Part shown: positions 1 to 7,398 of the stretch, piece after piece
How the letters are laid out: every line of letters starts with the position of its first letter
Position numbering within the stretch: the stretch's first letter is position 1
NCBI GenBank assembly: GCA_945903465.1
Contig: CAMDOF010000052.1
Location: 1 to 43,636, forward strand
Source: Opitutus sp. GAS368
GTDB taxonomy: Bacteria > Verrucomicrobiota > Verrucomicrobiia > Opitutales > Opitutaceae
Length of the DNA: 43,636 bases
Reading direction: 5' to 3'
Made by a program: the position numbers and the translations under genes
Notes under the pieces: model-generated
What the model was told of the DNA's origin: nothing
What the model saw: only the letters and a program-made list of their open reading frames with translations
The model's database searches: none

Positions 1-1863
1 ATCTGACGGATCTTCCTTTTCTCCCCGAACGGAATTTTGCGGGATCCGTTGGCGCTCATTTGGGAGGAGAAACGCGTCCGCGGCGGGGTTGGGTGAGGCG
101 TCGTTTGACGGGTTTTTTTAGGGACAACTTTGGAGCCGGCAGCGGCGGCAACACCCCGAGGATCTCTTGTTGGGCGGCGACGTAAGAGTCCGGCAGGCGC
201 CACAGGGCGAGCGTGGGCTCGCCGAGGCCGATCAGGCGCACCCCGTTTAAGCGCGCGATGGCGTCGGTGACGGTGAGCCCCAGCGGCGCCACCCGCTGAT
301 CCAACGCGCGGACGAGTTTCAGGGCGAGCATCGTCACCAGGGCGTGGCCTTCGGTGCGCTCGGCATTGCGCAGGAAAATCGGCCGCAACTCCAGCTGGCC
401 CGTCTTCATCGTGCGGAAGTCGCGCTCGACATCCATCAAGTTCATGTAGCGCGCATGCACGGTGCGCGCGTCCGCGACGACCGCCGGCAGGTCCGTTTCC
501 AAGACATAGCAGCCATCCAACAACGCGAGCTGCGTCTCGACCACCGGCTCCTTGAGCAAACTCACCGTCCGCTCGTTGACTTGCAGCTGCAGCCACTGCG
601 CAAAACCATAATGCTCCAGCCAGCCCTGCGCCTGCTTGCGCAGCGTCTCGACTTTCGCCCGCGGTTTTTCCTTCAGCCGCGTGTTGCCGGCGGTCAGGCG
701 CTGCTCGATCCGCCGGCACTGATCGAGCCGGCGCTGCCGCTCCCGGTCGCGGGTCGCTGGATTGCACCGCAAGATCAACCGGCGTCCCTCGTATTCGATC
801 GCGAGCGGCTCCTCGTCGAACAACTCCGGGGTCAGCACTTTTTTTCCCAACAGCTTGCGGATCTGCGGATCGGTCAACGCCGTCACATACCGAAAGCCCG
901 CGACGCCCAGCGCCTCCTTGCCCAGTTGCTTGATCATCCCGCGATCGCCCACCACGACGATGTCTTTGGCCTCGAAGCGCAGCCGCAGTTTTTCCACCGT
1001 CGGGAGGAAGGTTTTCGGATCACTCGTGTTGCCCGGATACAACTGAATCGACAGCGGCTCGCCATTGGCCGCGGTCAGCAGTCCGGCCACGACCTGTTTC
1101 TTATAGCGTTTGCCGTCGCGATTGTAGCCGTGCTCCGCGAGCTCGTTGCACTGCCCTTCAAAATAGGAGGACGTGACGTCGTACAAAAAAACCGCGCCCG
1201 CTTCGATCTTCGGAGCCAGCGCCCGCTCGATGCGTTCCTGGTGGATCTGCAACCACTCCAAGGCGGCGTATAGATCGTCTTCGTCGAAACGCGCCAAACC
1301 CAGCGCCTCGGCCACCGCATGGTCCTCGGCCCAGCGCACCGCCGCCAGCCGGCTGCCCTGCCGCGCGACGCGCGCGTAGATGAGGAACAACGCCAGCTTC
1401 GCCGATCGATCCGAACCCAAGGCCGCCACCAGTCCCACCTCGCCAGCCAGCGCGTGCAAGCCCGCCAAGATCCCGTAGCACGGGCCCATGCGCACGCTCG
1501 GCGCCGCCCCCGTCGGGAGTTTCCCCTGGCAATACTGTTCGATCAGGGCGACCAATGGCTCCGGCAAACGCGACAGGTTGGCCAAGGTGCGATGCACCAC
1601 GCGCGTCTTGACCGGCGCATCTTTGGGCGGACGACCGGGTGGCCGTATCACCGGTTCCCTGACGCCTTCCACCAGTAACACCGCGTGGTACGTCTTGCCG
1701 CCCTGGCGGCTGCGATTGCGCTTGATGAACATGCCCCGACGCTGGGGCCCGCGCCGCCGGGCGCAAGGCTATTTATCATGCTTTAGTGACAACACATAAC
1801 CGCTAAGTTTTCACTCGTAATCATCTAATTTAATTATCCGAAAACGGGGAAGATCCGTCTGAA
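1..1863. mobile_element. IS1634-type insertion sequence
   Basis: The element is bounded by imperfect terminal inverted repeats. Positions 1-16 match the reverse complement of 1848-1863 at 14 of 16 bases, with the shared core GACGGATCTTCC. It carries a single transposase gene on the minus strand, and about 1.86 kb is a normal size for the IS1634 family. The left tip lies at the window edge, so the target duplication cannot be seen and the true end may extend further left. The right end abuts the interior of an SGNH-hydrolase-like reading frame, so the insertion is what truncated that gene. Confidence 0.85.
56..1732 (-). CDS. IS1634-family DDE transposase
   Basis: This 558-residue protein is the transposase of the surrounding insertion sequence and would catalyse its strand transfer. 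It has the IS1634/IS4-superfamily layout. The N-terminal region is basic and reads like LLVEGVREP. The RNase-H-like core has the first Asp in FLYDVTSSYFEG, the second in VVVGDRGMI, and a C-terminal region with a YMNLMDVERDFRTMK-like block that should carry the catalytic Glu. Length is normal for the family and the frame is intact, so the copy may still be active. The ATG at 1732 lies about 115 bp inside the right terminal repeat. Family assignment is by recognised motifs; the exact IS name is unknown. Confidence 0.9.
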   Translation of the reverse strand: MFIKRNRSRQGGKTYHAVLLVEGVREPVIRPPGRPPKDAPVKTRVVHRTLANLSRLPEPLVALIEQYCQGKLPTGAAPSVRMGPCYGILAGLHALAGEVGLVAALGSDRSAKLALFLIYARVARQGSRLAAVRWAEDHAVAEALGLARFDEDDLYAALEWLQIHQERIERALAPKIEAGAVFLYDVTSSYFEGQCNELAEHGYNRDGKRYKKQVVAGLLTAANGEPLSIQLYPGNTSDPKTFLPTVEKLRLRFEAKDIVVVGDRGMIKQLGKEALGVAGFRYVTALTDPQIRKLLGKKVLTPELFDEEPLAIEYEGRRLILRCNPATRDRERQRRLDQCRRIEQRLTAGNTRLKEKPRAKVETLRKQAQGWLEHYGFAQWLQLQVNERTVSLLKEPVVETQLALLDGCYVLETDLPAVVADARTVHARYMNLMDVERDFRTMKTGQLELRPIFLRNAERTEGHALVTMLALKLVRALDQRVAPLGLTVTDAIARLNGVRLIGLGEPTLALWRLPDSYVAAQQEILGVLPPLPAPKLSLKKPVKRRLTQPRRGRVSPPK

Positions 1864-2260
1864 GCAACGGTTTCCCAACCTGCGCCTCGTTTACGTCTCG
1901 AGTCGCATTTACGCTGGGAATGCCACAACCGCGCTCAACCCCGAACCCTATGCCTACGAGTCGGCGTTCGCCGTCCGTCGGTTGATTCAGGATCAGATCG
2001 CGGGCCGCGCAGAGCTCAACTTCGACGCTGTGCGTGGCACGGTGAGATCGTCGCTGCTCCTCTGGGGCCCGTATCTCTGGGCCGATGGCTCCGCGCCGAG
2101 TGCCGTGGGTGCCTTGGCTTACGAGCCGGGGGATTTCTCGCCCGACGGCACCCATCCCAGCGAGACCGGCCGCGCCAAGGTCGCGCGCCTTCTGCTCGAT
2201 TTCTTCAAGACTGATCCCACGGCGAAGCCTTGGTTCGTTGGGTCGGCCGCCTCGCCGTAG
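1859..2260 (+). pseudogene. 3' fragment of an SGNH/GDSL-hydrolase-like gene, cut by the IS
   Basis: An open frame runs without a start codon from the IS right end to a TAG at 2258-2260, about 133 codons. It contains LRLVYVSSRIYAG, then GPYLWADG, then FSPDGTHPSETGRAKVA. The DGTHPS block is the C-terminal Asp-x-x-His region typical of SGNH-type esterases, and the overall pattern resembles secreted hypothetical hydrolases of Verrucomicrobiota and Planctomycetota. The part with the nucleophilic serine would lie left of the IS, outside the window. The TTG at 1982 could only start an internal product. I infer a gene inactivated by transposition. Confidence 0.65.
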
Positions 2261-2338
2261 CCACCTGCGTAAAGGTCGGCATGATTCTTGACCGCGAAGC
2301 TTAGTTCGTTGGGTCGGCCGCGTCCCCGTAGCCACCCT
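2233..2338 (+). repeat. pair of ~32-bp direct repeats
   Basis: The stretch at 2233-2264 (starting TTCGTTGGGTCGGCCGC and ending GTAGCCACC) recurs almost unchanged at 2306-2338, 73 bp downstream. The first copy covers the stop codon of the truncated hydrolase gene and the second is non-coding. Either this is a local duplication of the gene end or both are copies of a dispersed short repeat. Confidence 0.75.
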
Positions 2339-2354
2339 CACAGTGGCGAGACGA

Positions 2355-2377
2355 AAACCGCCAAAAATGGGCGGTTT
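2355..2377 (+). terminator. GC-rich hairpin, possible terminator
   Basis: AAACCGCC at 2355-2362 pairs perfectly with GGCGGTTT at 2370-2377 across a 7-base loop. It lies about 100 bp beyond the truncated hydrolase gene. No T-run follows, so intrinsic termination is doubtful. Confidence 0.3.
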
Positions 2378-2664
2378 GAACAGGGTTGTGTCCGTAGGGA
2401 TGGATCTTCTTAGAACTTCAAAAAAGATGTTTTTCTCCCTGGAGACACGTCGCTTGCGATGGTCGGTCACAGGTGATTTTCAAACTGCCGGTTTTTGGTG
2501 GTATTGCCACCAGCCTATGCCCACGCAGGAGGTCGGCCCCGCAGGCCGCCGGAGTTCGCCTTGGCCATCGCGCCGTCGCCACCCGCTATGCTCGCGCCGG
2601 ATGGCGGCGCCGCAGGGGTGCTTTGGGCGGTCTTCGATGTTGCGGCGGTGGCTGAGGCCTTTTT
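2378..2664. other. non-coding or decayed stretch
   Basis: With the repeats just before it, this makes about 400 bp between two broken genes. Reading frames here are short, low-complexity and have no recognisable domain. I see no RNA gene or convincing promoter. It looks like degraded sequence between pseudogenes. Confidence 0.4.
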
Positions 2665-3450
2665 TCCAGCGCGACGTGGGCGCAGCGTTCCCTGGCCGAA
2701 GTCGGCCTCGACGAGGCATTGCTTGAAGGGATCGTTGCCAACGCCGGCGGTGACGGCGTGACCGTGGGCGACCGGTTACTTCGTGAAATCGTGGGGCGAG
2801 GTCGCACCCACCAATCGTGGGGCGAGGTCGCACCCACCAATCGTGGGGCGTTGGCTGCCAAGCCCCTGCTCAGCACCCAGCGGCTCCGCGCCGTCCAGAA
2901 GGTAAGACCAGCGAGCGTCGATGCGACCCTCGTCAGCGTGGGCTGGACGCTCGCGCGCAAGGGCGCCGCGATGAACTTTCGCCAGCTCGCCAACCTGACG
3001 CGCGGCTACGCAACCGCCGACGCACCCGGGCCTCCTCGGGCGACCACAACTTCGCGATCCAGGGCTGGCCTCGTTCGCTCGAAAAAATTCTCGGTCAGCC
3101 GCTCGCCGAGGCGCTCGCCGCGCGTTTCGGCGCACGTCATTTTGAGGACGGGGCTTTTTTCGGTCATCGCAACAACCTCGGCGGGGTGGCCAACCCCCGC
3201 GACTTGTCTGGCGCAACCACGGCTACTGGCGCGGCGACGAAATCGTTACGGAAAATCTTTTTTTCGCCGAAGTTTGCCCGCCGGTGGCCGCGAACTTGTC
3301 GCGCGCAGCCGCGGCGGGCGCGAAGCCCAGGGACTATTTTGCGCTTGGCAGCTTCGGCCTCGGCGCCAACCAGACGCCCCACGGCCCCGGTGCGTATGGG
3401 ATGAATTTCTGGGGCAACGAGCGCCCGCCCGCCGGAGAGCTCGTGGGGCC
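2665..3450 (+). pseudogene. frameshifted serine-hydrolase-like pseudogene (possibly beta-lactamase-related)
   Basis: Coherent protein sequence is spread over three frames. About 2665-3030 reads SLAEVGLDEALLEG, then VSVGWTLARKGAAMNFRQL and ANLTRGYATADAPG. About 3036-3200 continues one frame over with NFAIQGWPRSLEKILGQPL and FEDGAFFGHRNN. About 3203-3450 continues in the third frame with GYWRGDEIVTEN, then FGLGANQTPHGPGAYGMNFW. The order fits an extracellular serine hydrolase of the beta-lactamase-related class (COG1680 type). A tandem repeat at 2788-2850 interrupts the place where the SxxK serine might be expected. At least two frameshifts make a product impossible. The family call is tentative; decay is clear. 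Confidence 0.5.
2788..2850 (+). repeat. 26-bp tandem repeat, 2.4 copies
   Basis: The unit beginning ATCGTGGGGCGAGGTCGCAC occupies 2788-2813 and 2814-2839 identically, and its first 11 bases recur at 2840-2850. It sits inside the frameshifted hydrolase-like pseudogene, where it adds out-of-register sequence. Identical units imply a recent duplication. Confidence 0.9.
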
Positions 3451-3528
3451 GGCCTCAGCCTGCGGGCAAAACTGCGGGCAAAATTCTCCTTTGCGCCTGC
3501 CGCGGTGAATTGTTGAATAAACCCTCTC

Positions 3529-4122
3529 ATGATTTCGTTGCACGAAGGTAAGGGGGCCAAGGTCAAAAAGCGGGTAGAGCGGGTATTCACGCTCCGGATG
3601 AACATCGTGGCCTGTCGGCCGATGATCTGGCGGCGCTTTGTGGTGCGGGAGTCGATGTGGCTCTCGCGTTTGCACGATAGCATGCAGATCGCTTTCGAAT
3701 GGTTCGATTATCAAACCCATGCCTTTAGCCTCGATGAATTGCGCTTCGGCAACCCGCTCCAGCGGGAAGAAGTCACGATTGAAGACGATCGGGACGTGGC
3801 TCTGACCGACCTCGACTTGGAGCATCGGGAACGGCTCACCTACGGCTACCATTTCGGCGAGGGCTGGCAGATCGATATCAAGGTGGAGAAGAGCCACCCG
3901 CTGGAAAAAGGCGGCAGCTATCCGCGTTGCATTGGCGGTGAGCGGGCAGGACCGCCGGAAGACTGTGGCGGAGTGGAGGCTTTTCACGACATGCTTACGT
4001 GTATCAAGGAACCGGATACTCAACTGGGTCGTGAGTGGCTTGAATGGGTGGGGCCCGCTTATGATCCAGAGAAGTGTGACCTCGCCAAAATCAATCAGGG
4101 TCTGAAGCGGCTCGGGAAATAG
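3529..4122 (+). CDS. plasmid pRiA4b ORF-3-like protein
   Basis: This 197-residue protein belongs to the pRiA4b ORF-3 / IS1096 TnpR-like family, whose molecular role is unsettled despite its links to plasmids and insertion sequences. Visible marks are an N-terminal strand followed by CRPMIWRRFVV, LHDSMQIAFEWFDYQTHAF, the LTYGYHFGEGWQIDIKVEK block, and the YPRCIGGERAGPPEDCGG signature. The ATG at 3529 leaves about 20 residues before the conserved core, which is usual. The frame is intact although it lies among pseudogenes and IS DNA. This context suggests horizontally acquired accessory DNA. Confidence 0.85.
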   Translation: MISLHEGKGAKVKKRVERVFTLRMNIVACRPMIWRRFVVRESMWLSRLHDSMQIAFEWFDYQTHAFSLDELRFGNPLQREEVTIEDDRDVALTDLDLEHRERLTYGYHFGEGWQIDIKVEKSHPLEKGGSYPRCIGGERAGPPEDCGGVEAFHDMLTCIKEPDTQLGREWLEWVGPAYDPEKCDLAKINQGLKRLGK

Positions 4123-4610
4123 GCCGCTGGGCGGGCCCGCCTTGTTCTGCGCGCAAGGTGAGGGCAGGTCTCTTGCTTCGGGGCCGAGCCGTGCTTTTTT
4201 TGTAGATGATCGGTCATCGGGGTTGCTCGAGGGCGCAGGGCGAGGCGGGCGGGCCCGGAGGGTGTTCGGTGGTGTCGACCACGTGGGCCATGCCTGATCA
4301 GCGGGGCTGGTATCGGGAACGAAATATCCTGTGAGCGGGGCCGTTTATTTTAGTTGCTGGCCGGGGCGGGCTGGCGGGTTTGCCGGTTGGTGGCGTGCGT
4401 GGCGATGCACGGCGTGCCGCGCGAGGGCCGGCGGGTTTAAAGCAGTCTGGATGCGAGCGAAAGAAGCGCCTTGCGCCGCGGTGGCGATCGGGACGGGCGG
4501 TGGTCTGGGCCCGCGCGCTCTCGACCGAGCGTCGCCCGGTCGTTGGGGGCGCGAGTCGAACTTGCCTTGGTCGGGGGCATCCCTATGCAGGAGTTTGGAC
4601 TATTTAATCG
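4123..4610. other. long GC-rich intergenic region
   Basis: Nearly 490 bp hold no convincing gene. The frames present are Arg/Gly/Ala-rich by-products of high GC. A T-run at 4195-4201 after a GC-rich stretch could end the upstream transcript, but the hairpin before it is poor. I found no tRNA-like T-arm or recognisable structured RNA. Confidence 0.4.
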
Positions 4611-4632
4611 AGCTGAAGTTCGGCTTTTTTTT
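4611..4632 (+). terminator. intrinsic terminator or attenuator just upstream of the repeat-protein gene
   Basis: AGCTGA at 4611-4616 pairs with TCGGCT at 4620-4625 (one G-T pair) around a 3-base loop. A run of eight T follows directly. It points to + strand transcription and ends only about 30 bp before the next start codon. It may end an unannotated transcript from the region upstream or attenuate the gene after it. Confidence 0.55.
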
Positions 4633-4663
4633 CATAGCGGTTTAGCCTCTCATTTATTTTACC

Positions 4664-5380
4664 ATGAGTTTTTTTGATCATCTTCGTCCTAAATGGCGCC
4701 ACTCTGATCCCCTCGTGCGGGCGCAGGCGGTGGCGCTGCTTGATGATCAGGCCGTGTTGGCGACGATCGCCCGCGACGATTTGAGCGAACAGGTTCGCGT
4801 GGTGGCGGTCGGACGCTTGAACCGCCAGGATATTTTGGCGGGAATTGCCCAGGGATCGGGTAATTTGGCGATAATTGCGATGCAACGGCTGACGGATCGG
4901 GCCGCGATCCTCCGGCTGGCAACAAGCGCCCAACTGGCCCGCGTGCGTGAGTTAGCCGTGGACCGGATTGAAGACGGCGCCCTGCTTCATCGGCTCGCAG
5001 CCTTCGACGTGGACTCCGATGTCCGGTTGAAAGCGCGGACGCGCAGCCCCTTTCCACACCCGGTCCGAGATTTTCTCCGCGCGGGTCTGGCGCGGCTCGC
5101 GATCTCCGCACCGCCAGCGCCTGAGAAATGTAATTTTACGGGGACGCTTGAAGAGGTGTGTGCGGCGTTGATTGGGGATGGTCGTTTTAGCATTAATGGT
5201 GGTCTCGACGCCTCGGCGACGAGTGCAGCGGAAACGAGCGAGCGAATTTTGAAATTAGTTGCCCAGAACCGGGTTGCGGCTGGGGCGGCGGCCCCGATGT
5301 CGGCTCGGCTTTTTTATCAGATCCAAGTTTGGCGGACCGCCGAGAACGCCTATGGGGCGTGCGTTGAGGAAAAACGTTAG
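4664..5380 (+). CDS. HEAT/LRV-like repeat protein
   Basis: The product has 238 residues. Its first half contains at least four helical repeats of about 24-26 residues, beginning VRAQAVALLDD, VRVVAVGRLNR, LAIIAMQRLTD and VRELAVDRIED, followed by a partial VRLKART. The spacing and the VRxxAxxRL pattern fit HEAT or variant-leucine-rich (LRV) repeats, which form protein-binding solenoids. The second half is not recognised. There is no signal peptide, so it should be cytoplasmic. It may act as a scaffold, but no partner can be named. The ATG at 4664 follows the hairpin and T-run closely, so its 5' leader is short or attenuated. Confidence 0.65.
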   Translation: MSFFDHLRPKWRHSDPLVRAQAVALLDDQAVLATIARDDLSEQVRVVAVGRLNRQDILAGIAQGSGNLAIIAMQRLTDRAAILRLATSAQLARVRELAVDRIEDGALLHRLAAFDVDSDVRLKARTRSPFPHPVRDFLRAGLARLAISAPPAPEKCNFTGTLEEVCAALIGDGRFSINGGLDASATSAAETSERILKLVAQNRVAAGAAAPMSARLFYQIQVWRTAENAYGACVEEKR

Positions 5381-5623
5381 GACTGGGCGCGGTAATCTTA
5401 ACCCCGCCGGTGGGGGTTGGTGGGTGCACGTTCGGGTTTTACTCTGAGCCGTCGGGGGCTCTTGATCCGTCTGAGCTCAGGAGGTGCAAGGCGGCCCGAC
5501 GTCTGGTAGCGGCTTGGGCAAGGTGGTGGCTGCAGCGCTGGGCCCGCCAAAAAACCCGCGCAGCGAGGTGCTTTCTGTTTGCGGATCGTTTAGTTGCGAC
5601 GCACATCTTACCGTTTTTAGAAG

Positions 5624-7366
5624 ATGCCCCTCGCCGATTTTCCGTCTCGTCGTGAATTTTTGAAAAATAGTGTAGGCGCGGTGGCGATGAGTGCACTGGG
5701 GGCTCGGCGAGCGGGAGCTGCGGAAGGAACCGCGGAAGAGGTGATGCGGGGGCTGGCGCGGGCCAACGATGAGCAGGTGGTGGCGCTGCTCGCGCAACAG
5801 GAGCGTCGGGTGGGCCATCGTTGGCTGGGTGGTCTTCCGAACGCTTATGGGATTCACACGGTGGCGGGGACGAATGGTTTTGTGGTCGCGATGGCCGTGG
5901 CGGCGAGTGCGCCTGATTCGAAGTATTTCGGGACGGAGGAACTGGTGGGGCCGATGCTCGCTGGAATCCGCTACATGCTCGCGGCCCAACAGCCCGACGG
6001 CACGGTTGATTATTTTGAGACCAATTTTCATTCGCCGCCTGATTTAGCCTTTATTCTGGAAGGATCTTGCCCGGCGTGTCTCTTACTCTGCGCCAGTCCG
6101 GTCTCGGCGCTTGCGGCGGTGGGTAAGGAGCTCGGCCGATTTATTCAACGTGGGGCGGCGGCACTGGTCAGCGGGGGGGTCCACACGCCGAATCATCGCT
6201 GGGTGTTGTGCGCGGCTCTGGCGTGGGTGCACACGTTGTTTCCTGATCCGAGTTATCTCGCGCGAATCGACCAGTGGCTGGCGGAGACGATCGATATTGA
6301 TCCTGATGGTCAGTATACGGAGAAAAGCACGACGGTGTACTCCCCGATCGTCGACCGGGCTTTAATCACGGTGGCGCGTTTGTTGAAACGCCCCGAGCTC
6401 TACGAACCAGTGAGAAAGAACCTTGAGATGACGCTCTATTACGTGCACCCGGACGGGGAAGTGGTGACGGAGGCATCGCGGCGGCAGGATCGCTACCAGC
6501 GTGGGAGTATGGCGCGTTATTATTATGCCTATCGCACGCTGGCGCTGCGTGATCGTGATGGGCGCTTTGCGGCGATGTGTCGGCAGATTGAACGGAGCGT
6601 GAGTCCGCGGCATCCGGGCGAGTTGGCGTGGTACCTGACCGAGCCGGAGATGGGTGGAGCGCTCCCGGCGGATCGGCCGTTGCCGACGGATTACGCGAAG
6701 GTCTTTAGTTATTCGAGTCTCGCGCGGATTCGCCGGGGCGCTGCCAGCGGGACGATTTTGGGAGGGAATACGACCTTCTTTTCTTTTCGGAAAGGGGCCG
6801 CGGCGCTGGAGGCGGTGCGCATGGCCACGGCTTTTTTTGGCAAAGGCCAGTTTATGAGTGATGCGCTGGTGGTGCGTGCCGGGCGTTATGAGTTAAGGCA
6901 AGAGTTGGACGGGCCGTATTTTCAACCGTTGTCGAAAGAGCAGATTGCGGGCGGAGAGCACACCAAGATGACGGCGAACGGAACGTTGGCGAGTAACAGC
7001 CGGGCCCTCCGGGTGCGCTCCAACGTGCAGACACTTGAGGCCGTGGTCTCGATCGATGAATCCGGCGGGAGATTTGAGCTGGCATTTTCGATCCAAGGTA
7101 CGGCGGAAGTGCCGGTAGTGATTGAGTTGGTGTTTCGTCATGGGGGGGTACTGCACGGAGTCGAGGCGGTCCCTCAGCTCAAGGATGCGTTTTTGTTGCG
7201 CAATGGCACCGGGCGTTATGTGGCCGGGGGCGATGAGATTGAGTTTGGACCGGGCCGGGCTGAGCACACCTACACGCAGGTGCGGGGAGCGCTGCCGAAG
7301 GTGGACGGCCAAAGTGTTTACCTGACCGGCGTGACGCCCTTCGATTTAAAATTAAGAATCGGGTGA
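5624..7366 (+). CDS. Tat-exported protein, possible polysaccharide lyase-like enzyme
   Basis: This 580-residue protein starts with a twin-arginine signal (SRREFLKNS at about residues 8-16, then a hydrophobic stretch ending GARRAGAAEG), so it should be exported folded. The first two thirds look helical, with blocks such as NAYGIHTVAGTNGF, QYTEKSTTVYSPIVDRAL and RRQDRYQRGSMARYYYAYR. The last third looks rich in beta strands. A helical toroid followed by a beta-sandwich is the layout of several polysaccharide lyases, including the heparinase II/III type, but I cannot assign a family or catalytic residues. The sulfatase gene begins within 80 bp downstream on the same strand, so a role in sulfated glycan breakdown is inferred from context. 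Confidence 0.55.
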   Translation: MPLADFPSRREFLKNSVGAVAMSALGARRAGAAEGTAEEVMRGLARANDEQVVALLAQQERRVGHRWLGGLPNAYGIHTVAGTNGFVVAMAVAASAPDSKYFGTEELVGPMLAGIRYMLAAQQPDGTVDYFETNFHSPPDLAFILEGSCPACLLLCASPVSALAAVGKELGRFIQRGAAALVSGGVHTPNHRWVLCAALAWVHTLFPDPSYLARIDQWLAETIDIDPDGQYTEKSTTVYSPIVDRALITVARLLKRPELYEPVRKNLEMTLYYVHPDGEVVTEASRRQDRYQRGSMARYYYAYRTLALRDRDGRFAAMCRQIERSVSPRHPGELAWYLTEPEMGGALPADRPLPTDYAKVFSYSSLARIRRGAASGTILGGNTTFFSFRKGAAALEAVRMATAFFGKGQFMSDALVVRAGRYELRQELDGPYFQPLSKEQIAGGEHTKMTANGTLASNSRALRVRSNVQTLEAVVSIDESGGRFELAFSIQGTAEVPVVIELVFRHGGVLHGVEAVPQLKDAFLLRNGTGRYVAGGDEIEFGPGRAEHTYTQVRGALPKVDGQSVYLTGVTPFDLKLRIG

Positions 7367-7398
7367 CGCCTGGCGCAGAAACATGAAACCGGCCGACG

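Noticed and set aside
344..1273. Long + strand frame opposite the transposase
   Set aside because: The transposase on the minus strand has clear motifs; the + frame is a by-product of high GC.
3334..4023. Minus-strand frame opposite the pRiA4b ORF-3-like gene
   Set aside because: The + strand gene has the full family signature; the antisense frame has none.
1859..4122. Possibility of an integrated plasmid because of the pRiA4b-like gene
   Set aside because: No replication, partition or mobilisation genes are present, and the family is widely chromosomal.
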